Below are positions 7,976 to 16,140 of a stretch of 64,000 nucleotides of DNA, piece after piece; position 1 is the first letter of the stretch, and the number at the start of each line of letters is the position of its first letter. Source of the DNA: Paenibacillus marchantiae (lineage in GTDB: Bacteria; Bacillota; Bacilli; Paenibacillales; Paenibacillaceae); NCBI RefSeq assembly GCF_028771845.1, contig NZ_CP118270.1:6262001-6326000 (forward strand), written 5' to 3'. The notes beneath the pieces were generated by a model. That model saw only the letters and a program-made list of their open reading frames with translations, ran no database searches and was not told where the DNA came from. The position numbers and the translations under genes are program-made.

Positions 7976-9289
7976 TCAGGAATCCTGGTTAAGAATTTGG
8001 TTAACTTCCTTCTCCACTGCGTTCAGCGTTTCTTTAATATCTGCTCCGTTCATCAAAATTTCCTGCAAGCCCCGTGCCAATGCGGAGTTGATATCTCCTG
8101 CATTCGGTACGCCGACCATGTAATCAGTTGCTTTATCTAGACTTTGAGAGGAGGCTACCTTGGCTTCGGCTTCCAGCGATCCGTCGGATTGCGTAAAGAA
8201 CGGATCTTCAATGGAGGCTTTGCTCGACGGCAGCGTGTTTGCTACCTTGGAGAAGGCAGTCTGGTTCTCTGCATTGGTAATAAAGGCGGCAAATTCCACC
8301 GCTTGTTCGGGGTTTTTGGATTTCTGTGGCACAACGAGATCCATGGAATTGGAGAGCCGCAGGTTCGCTTTGCCCGTTGGGAGCGTTACTGCAATCGTAT
8401 TCTTGTAAACATCCGGTGCAGATTTCTTGATAAAGTTAATAAAGGTTGGACCCGACAATTGAAAAGCGACCTGCTCCCCGGAAAAATACTGGATCTGCTT
8501 GCTGAATTCCGCATCCTCCTTCAGCACCACGCCTTCGGCCATCAGATCACGCATTTGAGCGATCATCGCCTCTGCTTCCGGCGTATTGAAAGCGGCGGCC
8601 GTTTTGTCCTCATTTAAAATCGGAATGCCGTCGATTGGAAATAGCTTGGAGACAAGCTGCTGCGCATAACCGGCCACTCCGGTCTTTTCATGGACCTGAC
8701 GGGCCCACTCCACAAGTTCCTCTCGGGTCTGCGGCGGATTTGCCGGATCAAGGCCTGCCTCCTTCACCAACTTGGTATTCATGAACAGCACTTCGGTACC
8801 TGTGTACCAAGGAAGCGCGTAAGCTTTGCCATCCAAAACAGTAGAATTATAAATGCCTTCAAAGTAACTCTTCGCTTCCTCATCTGTCAGGTATTCGCTC
8901 AGATTCAGCAGCGCTCCCTTACTTCCCAATTGACTGGCAAATTCGGTATTGAGGTTCACCACATCAGGGCTTTTGCCACTGGCCGTACTGGTCAATAAAC
9001 GCTGTGAAATGGCATCATATGGATAGTCCTTCCACTCGACCTTCACGCCAGGATGACTGCTCTCATACTTGGCAATCAATTCATTGAAGTAATCGTTGAA
9101 CGTTGGCTGTAAAGCAATCGTCCAAAACTCCAGCGTCACCGGCTTTCCCGCTTCCGTACCCGTCTCCCCAGTGCTTCCCGGACTCGGCGTACCAGCCGTA
9201 TTGTCATTTCCTCCGCAGGCGGCAAGCAGCATAGACATCATAACGACTAGCAGCAAAGATACGGTGAAGCCCTTTCTGTTGGTGGTCAC
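7976..9289 (-). CDS. Extracellular sugar-binding lipoprotein of ABC importer
   Basis: The 437-residue protein begins with a lipoprotein signal peptide ending in LLAAC, with lipidated Cys25, followed by a Gly/Thr/Ser linker. The mature part is a family 1 solute-binding fold (TLEFWTIALQPTFNDYFNELI, VEWKDYPYDAISQRLL, GTEVLFMNTKLVKEAG). It is anchored outside the membrane and delivers substrate to the two permeases encoded downstream. The start is GTG (9289) with GGGGGA eight bases upstream. It is the first gene of the nan-like operon, so its promoter and operators lie in the 250 bases to its right. The ligand is not evident from sequence, and an amino sugar is inferred from the operon. Confidence 0.93.
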   Translation of the reverse strand: MTTNRKGFTVSLLLVVMMSMLLAACGGNDNTAGTPSPGSTGETGTEAGKPVTLEFWTIALQPTFNDYFNELIAKYESSHPGVKVEWKDYPYDAISQRLLTSTASGKSPDVVNLNTEFASQLGSKGALLNLSEYLTDEEAKSYFEGIYNSTVLDGKAYALPWYTGTEVLFMNTKLVKEAGLDPANPPQTREELVEWARQVHEKTGVAGYAQQLVSKLFPIDGIPILNEDKTAAAFNTPEAEAMIAQMRDLMAEGVVLKEDAEFSKQIQYFSGEQVAFQLSGPTFINFIKKSAPDVYKNTIAVTLPTGKANLRLSNSMDLVVPQKSKNPEQAVEFAAFITNAENQTAFSKVANTLPSSKASIEDPFFTQSDGSLEAEAKVASSQSLDKATDYMVGVPNAGDINSALARGLQEILMNGADIKETLNAVEKEVNQILNQDS

Positions 9290-9354
9290 ACAACATTCCC
9301 CCTCAGTTTGGTATAAGACGGGAGCCGGCGCTTACGTCAGATATCCTGGCTAAT

Positions 9355-9395
9355 TACTCCATCTTTCCAATGGAGTATATGCAAACTCTGGAGTT
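9355..9395 (-). promoter_or_regulatory. Two adjacent palindromes before the nan-like operon, candidate RpiR operator
   Basis: The first palindrome, TACTCCAT-7-ATGGAGTA at 9355-9377, has perfect 8-base arms. The second, AACTC-TG-GAGTT at 9384-9395, has perfect 5-base arms. Both contain an ACTC/GAGT half-site and lie 66-106 bases before the first gene. They are good candidates for binding of the RpiR regulator encoded in the operon. The assignment is inferred. Confidence 0.5.
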
Positions 9396-9464
9396 AGAAT
9401 GAAGTATTCTTCCAGAAATTAATAAAAAAAAAGAAATAATTTTTCTTTTAGGCTACAAAAACAC

Positions 9465-9507
9465 AAAAAACAAGCCAGTTCGATCCGTGAAAGGACCAAA
9501 CTGGCTT
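9465..9507 (-). terminator. Rho-independent terminator of the kinase gene
   Basis: A 9-bp perfect stem (AAGCCAGTT pairing with AACTGGCTT) is followed on the minus strand by GTTTTTTGTGTTTTTG. It lies 37 bases after the kinase stop codon and separates that gene from the nan-like operon. Confidence 0.85.
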
Positions 9508-9543
9508 ATTTGTTACAACTATATGTATAAGACAAGGCTGCAA

Positions 9544-10533
9544 TTAAGCCGTCTCATGCTGTTTCTTCGGCTCTGCTTCATAGACTTGGGTATGTTCATT
9601 TTCAGCTAAAGCCCATTCTACCGTGCCAGGTTTGCGTATTTTCCACATCCAGGCCTGTACTTGAAGTGATCTCTTAACCCATGCGAGGGACGCACAACGT
9701 TGCTCGGAACGAACTGATAATCCCCAGTGAATAACGCGTGCGAGCCATCGGTTCACATACTCATTATGAGAACGTACAGATGGCAATTCATCGCGGAACA
9801 GTCGCTGTTTTACATCCATAGGAGGCTGCCCGCATGTCCAATAATGAAGCAACGCTGCCAGGCTATATATGTCTGACATCGGTCCCTGACTGGATTTCTC
9901 CGAGTAGAACTCCAGCGGGGAATACCCGGCCGATGTAAAGATCGCCTGTTTTTCCCCGGATTGTACAGGCCAACGAGCTGCTGAACCGAAGTCCAGCAGT
10001 TTGGGCGTACCGTCTTCCATCACCATAATATTGGATGGCTTCACATCGCGATGAAGAATTCCCTGCTTATGAATGTAGTCCAGTGTATCTACCAGCGGGA
10101 GCAATGTCTCCGTGATAAATGCCGCGTCCAGCGCATGATTTCGCTCAATCAGATATTCGGTTAAGGTTACCCCTGTACAATATTCCATAACAAGATACCC
10201 TGTGTCATTTTCTTCGAAATGATCCACATACGACACAATATGAGGATGATTCAATGTCGATAACAGCTCTCCTTCTACCAAAAATACAGCAAGAAGTTCC
10301 TGATACTGACCACTGAAACCTCGTGAAGAACAGAACACTCCCCGTTTGTCAGCCTGACGTGCTGCAAGCCTCTGGGGGAAAAACTCCTTGATCGCTACCT
10401 TTGCACCTGTATTCCGATCTCTTCCTGCATATACAATAGCCAGCTCACTGCTAGCCATGAGATGTCTTACCTGATATGTATCGTTTAAAATTACATTGCG
10501 CTGCAATGCCATTTTGCAATTGTCCTTTTTCAT
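9544..10533 (-). CDS. Soluble serine/threonine protein kinase
   Basis: From the ATG at 10533 (GAGGG nine bases upstream) the protein has 329 residues and is essentially one Hanks-type kinase domain. It contains catalytic lysine in VAIKEFFPQ (Lys49), the catalytic loop HRDVKPSN (161-168), the DFG magnesium loop (181-183) and SAGYSPLEFY in the activation segment. There is no membrane segment, PASTA repeat or other sensor domain, unlike PrkC. The frame is open 15 codons further upstream, but that part lacks a ribosome site. It is transcribed alone. Its targets are unknown. The N-terminal variant of the glycine loop (LMASSELAIVYAG) is poor in glycines, although the other catalytic residues are present. 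Confidence 0.92.
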   Translation of the reverse strand: MKKDNCKMALQRNVILNDTYQVRHLMASSELAIVYAGRDRNTGAKVAIKEFFPQRLAARQADKRGVFCSSRGFSGQYQELLAVFLVEGELLSTLNHPHIVSYVDHFEENDTGYLVMEYCTGVTLTEYLIERNHALDAAFITETLLPLVDTLDYIHKQGILHRDVKPSNIMVMEDGTPKLLDFGSAARWPVQSGEKQAIFTSAGYSPLEFYSEKSSQGPMSDIYSLAALLHYWTCGQPPMDVKQRLFRDELPSVRSHNEYVNRWLARVIHWGLSVRSEQRCASLAWVKRSLQVQAWMWKIRKPGTVEWALAENEHTQVYEAEPKKQHETA

Positions 10534-10689
10534 AACAGACCCTCTTTTCAACCTTGTCGATCGGAAGACTTGCCGCATGTTGCATCATTTGGTCCAACCA
10601 GACAGGCGTTTCATCGCCAACCATGTATATAAACCAAATGATGCAATTTGAATCACAACCATGCGGAAATATTAAAAAAAATTCTAAAT

Positions 10690-11559
10690 TTAATAATTCT
10701 TCTGTAAAAATTGCTGAATTTCTTGGTTCATCTGCATCAACACGTCTTGAGATGGAAAATGACCTGTGTCGTATTTGATTGCTTTGACATTCGGAATAAT
10801 CTTCTGAGCTCTTTCAATGACCTTATCTGCCGGGAAAAAGACATCCTTTTCTCCCACCAGCAGCAGTGTTGGCGATGTATAATTCACCAATTCGTCCTGC
10901 TCCGTAAGCTTGGGCATATCCTGCTCCAGACTGACGTATTTGAAGATTTTCCCGATTATATTTTTATCTATTTCTTTCATACAACTGCATGACATGATAT
11001 CCGCGATCTTTTGCAAAGAAGTTGGAGAAGAAGTCATTTTGTACGTTACGAGTGGCAACACGATATCCTGAGCCATTTTAATTTTGGATCCTACGGCCAG
11101 TCCAGCGGGTGCTACCAGAACAGAACATGCAATTCGGTCCGGAATGTAAGTTGCCAGTCTTAGGATAATTCCGCCTCCAAAGGAAGGACCGATAAACGCA
11201 CTTTTTTCGATTTTGTAGTGATCCAGCAAATCAGAAATCCACAAAGCCAAACTATCAAACCTTGCCGAAATTCGTGTTTCTTCACTGTAGCCTGGATGAC
11301 CGATCGTATCCGGCGCGATAATCCGGTAATCTTTGAAAAGAGAAGAGAACCATGACAACGTCATCGGATTCACACAATTTCCGCCCTGGAGAATAAATAG
11401 CGGCTTACCGTCTTCTGGACCTGTTAATAAAACATGCGTTTGTCCAAAACGTGTCTCGACGTACTCTCGTGTAAAACCTTCGCCCAATTGCTCAACATAC
11501 GCTTCGTATTCCTCAAGTATGCTGCTCTTGCCTTCTTCACTTCTATAAATGGAACTCAT
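10690..11559 (-). CDS. Alpha/beta hydrolase
   Basis: From the ATG at 11559, preceded by AGGAGG with a six-base spacer, the protein has 289 residues. It shows the alpha/beta hydrolase plan: oxyanion region FILQGGNCVNP, nucleophile elbow GPSFGGG with Ser126, acid in LLVGEKDVFFP and histidine in DTGHFPS near residue 262. There is no signal peptide. The substrate cannot be told. The arrangement is like that of esterases and C-C bond hydrolases. The frame stays open 23 codons upstream, through a short direct repeat, but lacks a ribosome site there. It is a single gene between two terminators. Confidence 0.88.
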   Translation of the reverse strand: MSSIYRSEEGKSSILEEYEAYVEQLGEGFTREYVETRFGQTHVLLTGPEDGKPLFILQGGNCVNPMTLSWFSSLFKDYRIIAPDTIGHPGYSEETRISARFDSLALWISDLLDHYKIEKSAFIGPSFGGGIILRLATYIPDRIACSVLVAPAGLAVGSKIKMAQDIVLPLVTYKMTSSPTSLQKIADIMSCSCMKEIDKNIIGKIFKYVSLEQDMPKLTEQDELVNYTSPTLLLVGEKDVFFPADKVIERAQKIIPNVKAIKYDTGHFPSQDVLMQMNQEIQQFLQKNY

Positions 11560-11633
11560 GTCTGCCTCCTGCAAAGTATACTCTTTCAAGATTTTATGGA
11601 TTTTAAGGTCCATAAATATAAGGTCCATAAATA

Positions 11634-11660
11634 TAAAAGAGCCCGCTGATGACAGGCTCC
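11634..11660 (-). terminator. Terminator downstream of RNase H gene
   Basis: On the minus strand GAGCCTG pairs with CGGGCTC (one G-T pair) around a seven-base loop, followed by TTTTATATTTAT. It lies about 110 bases after the RNase H stop and upstream of the hydrolase gene, so it probably isolates the two. Confidence 0.6.
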
Positions 11661-11769
11661 TTCATATGTGTAACTTATCATAATGAACTGATTATAGAAT
11701 GGAAACTGGAAATTGTAAACATCGTTTCTCATAGAAAATTAATAATACAGAAATTGTAGAGAATTAGGG

Positions 11770-12432
11770 CTATTTTCGGCCGTAATCTGCCTTGATTTCG
11801 CCCCACTGCTTGGTCTGCCATTTTAGCACTTTATTGCTATACGTATTCGTTCGGAGCCACTGCTCAGCACGGTCAATCATCAGCCAGATCTCTTCGGTGG
11901 AAGCATCCCTTGCGAGCGTGGTGGACACCGCTTTTTGCTTCAACCATTTCATCGCATTGACGGAGTCCGTATATACCGTCTTACTACTGCCCTCTTTTTT
12001 GAGATACGCCAAGGCATGTACGATGGCCAGAAATTCCCCAAGGTTGTTTGTACCTTTGGAAATTGGCCCAACGGAGAAAATAATCTCACCCGTGCGGGTA
12101 TCTACGCCTTTATATTCCACCGGCCCTGGATTCCCACGCGTACCAACATCAACCGAGATGCTGTCATAGTCAATTTCTGCGGAGGTCTCCATGCCCGCAC
12201 TTCTTCCGCTACTGCCAGACTTCGTCTTCGAAGAAGCGCCTGAACCACTGGCACCCGTACCCCAGTTTCCTTTCCATCCTGCACGATATGCCTCTTCGGC
12301 GGCAGCTTTCGATTCATACGATTTATATTTTGCTCCGGTAAAATGATCCGTTTGTGCTTTGCATTCCGACCATGTGCTATATACGCCAGGCTGCTTTCCT
12401 GCCCAGACGACATAGTATTTCTGCTTTGCCAA
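11770..12432 (-). CDS. Ribonuclease H with N-terminal viroplasmin/RNase H1-N domain
   Basis: The preferred start is TTG at 12432, because AAGGAG lies nine bases upstream and the resulting N-terminus, MAKQKYYVVWAGKQPGVY, matches the usual hybrid-binding (viroplasmin) domain. An ATG nine codons earlier also has AAGGA nearby. The first 50 residues form this domain. A Ser/Gly/Lys-rich linker follows, then an RNase H fold with VDVGTRGNPGPVEY, TNNLGEFLAIVHAL and VYTDSVNAMKWL carrying the catalytic Asp-Glu-Asp series, and a final Asp in the C-terminal DYGRK. The enzyme degrades RNA in RNA-DNA hybrids in the cytosol. It is a single gene. Confidence 0.92.
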   Translation of the reverse strand: MAKQKYYVVWAGKQPGVYSTWSECKAQTDHFTGAKYKSYESKAAAEEAYRAGWKGNWGTGASGSGASSKTKSGSSGRSAGMETSAEIDYDSISVDVGTRGNPGPVEYKGVDTRTGEIIFSVGPISKGTNNLGEFLAIVHALAYLKKEGSSKTVYTDSVNAMKWLKQKAVSTTLARDASTEEIWLMIDRAEQWLRTNTYSNKVLKWQTKQWGEIKADYGRK

Positions 12433-12513
12433 TATGACCCGCTCCTTCGTTTGCTGCATTCAATTCCTTATTGTAAACGATAGGGAGGTGAGATTGAAAG
12501 AAGCGTGTTTATC

Positions 12514-13017
12514 TTATTCCTGCACTTGATACCTCCATTTCTTCAACATGTCTAATGCTACTTCCAGGAGCTTGCTTTGGTTATGTGAGATTTGCATTTC
12601 AATAATTGTTTGACACCTAAGGTTTTGTAAATCCGATAACTTATCCATCATTTGCTCCAGCAACATGAATGACTGCGCGCTCACTTCCAGACTGGAATCA
12701 CCGATAAATGGAATAATGTTCTCAATATGTACTATGTAATTCAGGTTTTCAAGAGCGTATAGCAATGTGCCTCTGCTTCCTGATGTCTTGGAGTCTGTGA
12801 TGACTTCAATTAACGGTTCGACTGCTCGATCATCTCCAATGTCAGATAAAGCGATAGCAATTGTGTTGCGTAGTATGGCGTTGTCCGTAGATTTCAGGAG
12901 TTCAATCAAGAAAGCGAATTGAGTTATATCCTTTTTTTCACCAATATATGATATTTGTTTAACAACGCCTTCCATATCTCCTTGGGAAAGATGCTTTTGT
13001 ATCATGTTTGTATACAT
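12514..13017 (-). CDS. HEAT-repeat domain protein
   Basis: From the ATG at 13017 the protein has 167 residues. A GTG five codons upstream overlaps the GAGGAG ribosome site, so the ATG is preferred although its spacing is long (14 bases). The sequence is all-helical with HEAT-like units, clearest in LRNTIAIALSDIGDDRAVEPLIEVI (in pieces near residues 49-74) and a second unit ending LEVALDMLKKW. There is no signal peptide. HEAT proteins of this size act as scaffolds or, in lyase-like relatives, as bilin-binding proteins. No function can be assigned here. It lies upstream of the RNase H gene with a gap of about 80 bases. Confidence 0.75.
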   Translation of the reverse strand: MYTNMIQKHLSQGDMEGVVKQISYIGEKKDITQFAFLIELLKSTDNAILRNTIAIALSDIGDDRAVEPLIEVITDSKTSGSRGTLLYALENLNYIVHIENIIPFIGDSSLEVSAQSFMLLEQMMDKLSDLQNLRCQTIIEMQISHNQSKLLEVALDMLKKWRYQVQE

Positions 13018-13230
13018 TGTACGTTGTATCACTCCTCATTTAGTTAGAAGAAAGCTCTCCATAATAATATCGGTCATTTCCTTATTTTAGGATGTAGTAT
13101 AATGGTCCTTATCATGCCGGGACTATTTTCCTTATCCACATCTCTTGTCCTAAGCAATTGTATATTTCAACCAGATCAGGAACAGGCTAAGAAATAGACA
13201 CATGATTTGCTACAGAAAGGAATACAACCA

Positions 13231-13797
13231 ATGGACTGGATATGGAAATCCATCTTGCTTGTACTGATTGGCATGATTCTGCTGCGGATTGCTGGACGTA
13301 AATCCATCTCGCAGATGAGTGTAGCCACAACGGTCATTATTATCTCGATTGGTACAACGATCGTGCAGCCCATTGCGAACCATGAGTTAGGCAAAGCGAT
13401 CGGGTCAGCGACGGTATTTATCCTAATGCTTCTGATCGTTGAACAATTACAATTGAAGTATAATTGGTTTGAAAAACTGATGAGCGGAAAATCGAAGGTT
13501 GTTGTGGAAGATGGGAAGTTGAATCTGCCGAATTTGAAACGCATGCGCTTCTCCGTGGATCAATTGGAGATGCAGTTGCGGGAAAAAGGGATTACAAGCA
13601 TTGCCGATCTGGAAACGGCTACGATGGAACCAAACGGGCAACTCGGTTACGTGCTCAAACGGCACGCACGCCCAGTAACCATAGGCGATTTGGAAGCACT
13701 CCTGAAGCAAGGTACGTGGCCCACGGAATCCAAAGAACTTTTCCAAGAGGTCATCCAGGATGGACACTCGCGTCCAATTGACTCCAAGATACAGTAA
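13231..13797 (+). CDS. DUF421 (YetF-like) membrane protein
   Basis: From the ATG at 13231 (AAAGGAA upstream) the protein has 188 residues. It has three N-terminal membrane segments (WKSILLVLIGMILLRIAG, VATTVIIISIGTTIVQ, and ATVFILMLLIVEQL) and a cytosolic C-terminal DUF421 domain (SGKSKVVVEDGKLN, then RFSVDQLEMQLREKG). The family includes B. subtilis YetF and the spore-coat-associated YdfS/YrbG types, whose roles are poorly known. It is a single gene ending at a bidirectional terminator shared with ssuD. Confidence 0.88.
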   Translation: MDWIWKSILLVLIGMILLRIAGRKSISQMSVATTVIIISIGTTIVQPIANHELGKAIGSATVFILMLLIVEQLQLKYNWFEKLMSGKSKVVVEDGKLNLPNLKRMRFSVDQLEMQLREKGITSIADLETATMEPNGQLGYVLKRHARPVTIGDLEALLKQGTWPTESKELFQEVIQDGHSRPIDSKIQ

Positions 13798-13857
13798 ATG
13801 AAATAGTTGAACAGATATAGAGATGGCTGGCCGCAGGTGGCCCCTTTCTACAGCATG

Positions 13858-13896
13858 TAAAAAAGACACCCGAATGCCTTCAGGTGTCTTTTTTTG
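13858..13896. terminator. Bidirectional terminator between DUF421 gene and ssuD
   Basis: AAGACACC pairs with GGTGTCTT around a 12-base loop. There is a run of seven T on the plus strand and a run of A before the stem that gives T on the minus strand. It sits between convergent genes. Confidence 0.9.
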
Positions 13897-13921
13897 CCTT
13901 AATCTGCAATCCGTTATGAAA

Positions 13922-15082
13922 TTAGGATTTGGAGGTAACTTCCGTTTTGACCATGTGGTCCGGAATGTTGTTATTGGCAATGATTTCTCCAAATGGTCCA
14001 ATAAAGGAATGATCGCCACTTTCTCCATGTTGCGAGTACTGAAGCTTTGGAAATAACAGCTCCGCGGTACGATAACATTCTTCCAGATGCGGATAACCGG
14101 ATAAAATGAAGGTCTCGATCCCCAGTTCTTCATACTCTCTGATTCTGGCTGCGACCTGATCGGGATCACCGACAAGTGCGGTTCCGGCACCACCTCTAAC
14201 CAAGCCGATGCCCGCCCACAGATTGGGGCTAATCTCTAGGTTGGAACGATCACCATTATGCAGCTTGGCCATTCTCTGCTGTCCTACGGAATCCATGCGA
14301 GCATAGATCTTCTGGGCAGCGGCTATCGTCTCCTCATCCAGGTGGGAGATCAGTTCATTTGCGGCCTTCCATGCTTCATCTGCGGTCGGACGCACAATAA
14401 CATGCATGCGTATGCCAAAACGAATGCTTCTTCCTTTTTTCGCAGCCAGCTCCCGCATTTGATGAATTTTGGCTTGTACCTGACCCGGAGGCTCACCCCA
14501 CGTTAAATACACATCGACATGGTCCGCTGCCACTTCCATTGCGGCATCCGAGGAACCTCCAAAATAGAGTGGGGGATGTGGCTTTTGGATGGTCGGATAC
14601 AGGACGGAGCCACCCTTAACCTTCAGATATTTGCCTTCATAGTCAACCGCCTCTCCCTCCAATTCCTTGCGCCAAATGGTCAGAAATTCATCGGCTAACG
14701 CATAGCGCTCATCGTGGTCCAGGAACAGCCCTTCTCCTTCAAGCTCAATTGGATCTCCACCAGCCACCACATTGATCAGCAGCCTTCCTTTGGAGAAACG
14801 ATCCAGGGTTGCGGCCATGCGTGCAGCTGTGGTTGGCATCATCAGACCTGGACGCGCAGCGACAAGAAACTTAAGCCTTTCCGTGGAAGAAATCAGCGAT
14901 GAAGCCACAATCCACGCATCTTCACACGACTTTCCAGTAGGTAACAAAACACCGGCATATCCAAGTTCATCCGCGGCTTGTGCCACCTGCTTGCAGTAGT
15001 GATAACTGACCGCCCGGGCTCCTTCTTTTGTTCCAAGATACCTGCCATCCCCGTGAGTGGGAATAAACCAAAACAGTTCCAT
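13922..15082 (-). CDS. ssuD: FMNH2-dependent alkanesulfonate monooxygenase
   Basis: The 386-residue protein is a luciferase-like flavin monooxygenase that releases sulfite from alkanesulfonates for sulfur assimilation. Diagnostic stretches are MELFWFIPTHGDGRYLG at the N-terminus, GVLLPTGKSCEDAWIVASSL, FLVAARPGLMMPTTAARMAA, INVVAGGDPIELEGEG and SPNLWAGIGLVRGGAGTALV. GAGGAC precedes the ATG by six bases. The usual partner genes (ssuA, ssuB, ssuC and the flavin reductase ssuE) are not adjacent, so the FMNH2 source must be encoded elsewhere. A TetR-type regulator gene lies divergently upstream and may control it. Expression under sulfur limitation is expected from the family. Confidence 0.95.
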   Translation of the reverse strand: MELFWFIPTHGDGRYLGTKEGARAVSYHYCKQVAQAADELGYAGVLLPTGKSCEDAWIVASSLISSTERLKFLVAARPGLMMPTTAARMAATLDRFSKGRLLINVVAGGDPIELEGEGLFLDHDERYALADEFLTIWRKELEGEAVDYEGKYLKVKGGSVLYPTIQKPHPPLYFGGSSDAAMEVAADHVDVYLTWGEPPGQVQAKIHQMRELAAKKGRSIRFGIRMHVIVRPTADEAWKAANELISHLDEETIAAAQKIYARMDSVGQQRMAKLHNGDRSNLEISPNLWAGIGLVRGGAGTALVGDPDQVAARIREYEELGIETFILSGYPHLEECYRTAELLFPKLQYSQHGESGDHSFIGPFGEIIANNNIPDHMVKTEVTSKS

Positions 15083-15147
15083 AGGTATGTCCTCATTTCT
15101 ATCTTTATATTTTATTTTTCCGATTGATTTGGTATGTTTTATTTATT

Positions 15148-15175
15148 ATGATAGCTATTATCCGTTGGATATCAA
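15148..15175 (-). promoter_or_regulatory. Probable sigma-A promoter of ssuD
   Basis: On the minus strand TTGATA (-35) and TATCAT (-10) are separated by 16 bases and lie about 65 bases before the ssuD start. Confidence 0.45.
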
Positions 15176-15270
15176 CGATCAATTAGGCAGAATCTGACGG
15201 TTAAGCAACGCATTTGACCGATATGTTGCGAAATGTCTTATTAATCTACATTCCCAAACCATTTGAAGGC

Positions 15271-15283
15271 TCAACAAAGTTGA
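15271..15283. promoter_or_regulatory. Inverted repeat between ssuD and TetR gene, candidate operator
   Basis: TCAAC-AAA-GTTGA is a perfect 5-3-5 inverted repeat 48 bases before the regulator start, in the shared intergenic region. Its use by the TetR-type protein is a guess from position. Confidence 0.3.
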
Positions 15284-15330
15284 TCAATCCGTTGTTTTCG
15301 AGGTGATGAGAAGTGAATGAATCCCGATGA

Positions 15331-15915
15331 GTGGATCGAAGAATTTTACGGACCCGTGTGATGATTTCCGAAGCTTTCCTGAAAATTCTGCCACAGAAAT
15401 GCTTTACCGAAATTAGTGTCGTGGACATCGTCGAACAAGCGAATATCAATCGCTCTACCTTTTACGCCCACTTTCTAGACAAGGATGATTTATTGGATAG
15501 CATGGTGAATGCGAAATTTCAACTGCTTGAGCAGTTACTGGCGGAACGGAATGCTCACCTTGAGAATCTACCTTCATTTAATGAGCCAGATCCCATTTTT
15601 GCAGTATTGTTCGAGCATATATTGGAGCATGATGAATTCTATCGGGTGATGGTACTAATCAATCCTGCAGGGAATTTCAACAGTCGGTTGAATGAAGTGA
15701 TTAGAGAGATGTTTTTGGATCGGATATCCCAATTAGGTATGGAACAAAAAGAAGTGCCTCTGGATATTTTGCTGGATTATATCAGCTTCTCCACCATTGG
15801 AATTATTCACAAATGGCTTGCTGACAGTAAGGTATACTCACCTCATTATATGGCTCTTCAATTAACCCGCATTGCCCTGTTAGGAACATATAAAGCGATG
15901 GGAGCATCGGTTTAG
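15331..15915 (+). CDS. TetR/AcrR family regulator
   Basis: The 194-residue protein has an N-terminal TetR helix-turn-helix (ILRTRVMISEAFLKILPQK, then FTEISVVDIVEQANINRSTF-YAHF near residues 25-49) and a helical ligand-binding domain of the TetR_C_8 type. The start is GTG at 15331, directly after an in-frame TGA, with no good ribosome site. An ATG at 15318 with GAGGTGA upstream lies in another frame and would run into a stop after 14 codons. The 5' end may therefore carry a small frameshift, or translation may be weak. It is divergent from ssuD and ends at a bidirectional terminator. Confidence 0.85.
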   Translation: MDRRILRTRVMISEAFLKILPQKCFTEISVVDIVEQANINRSTFYAHFLDKDDLLDSMVNAKFQLLEQLLAERNAHLENLPSFNEPDPIFAVLFEHILEHDEFYRVMVLINPAGNFNSRLNEVIREMFLDRISQLGMEQKEVPLDILLDYISFSTIGIIHKWLADSKVYSPHYMALQLTRIALLGTYKAMGASV

Positions 15916-15998
15916 AGTGAGTGGCCCATCCTCTCCAAAAAAAAGTGATACATGGCATCTGAATAAACGTGACATTTGATACTTGAGGCTAGAACAAA

Positions 15999-16042
15999 AA
16001 GAACTGTCATTTAAGCATATATTCCGCTTAAAGACAGTTCTT
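15999..16042. terminator. Bidirectional terminator between TetR gene and iron ABC genes
   Basis: GAACTGTC-AT-TTAAGC pairs with GCTTAA-A-GACAGTTC. The hairpin is flanked by an A-run on the left and by TTCTTTT on the right, and lies between convergent transcription units. Confidence 0.8.
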
Positions 16043-16140
16043 CTTTTACTACTTATTCCATAATTGCCTGTGCAACCGGAGTTATAGTGGAAGAGATAAT
16101 GAGAGAACATGTGTGAGTTTCAGCTAAGACAGTCCTTGTC

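Noticed and set aside
498..9289. Classical sialic-acid (nan) operon
   Set aside because: No NanA-like lyase, sialidase or sialate transporter signature is present, so only the ManNAc-6-P branch is supported.
11604..11640. Direct repeat of AAGGTCCATAAATAT before the hydrolase gene
   Set aside because: Two copies of a short AT-rich unit in a leader region are likely slippage. No regulatory meaning is supported.
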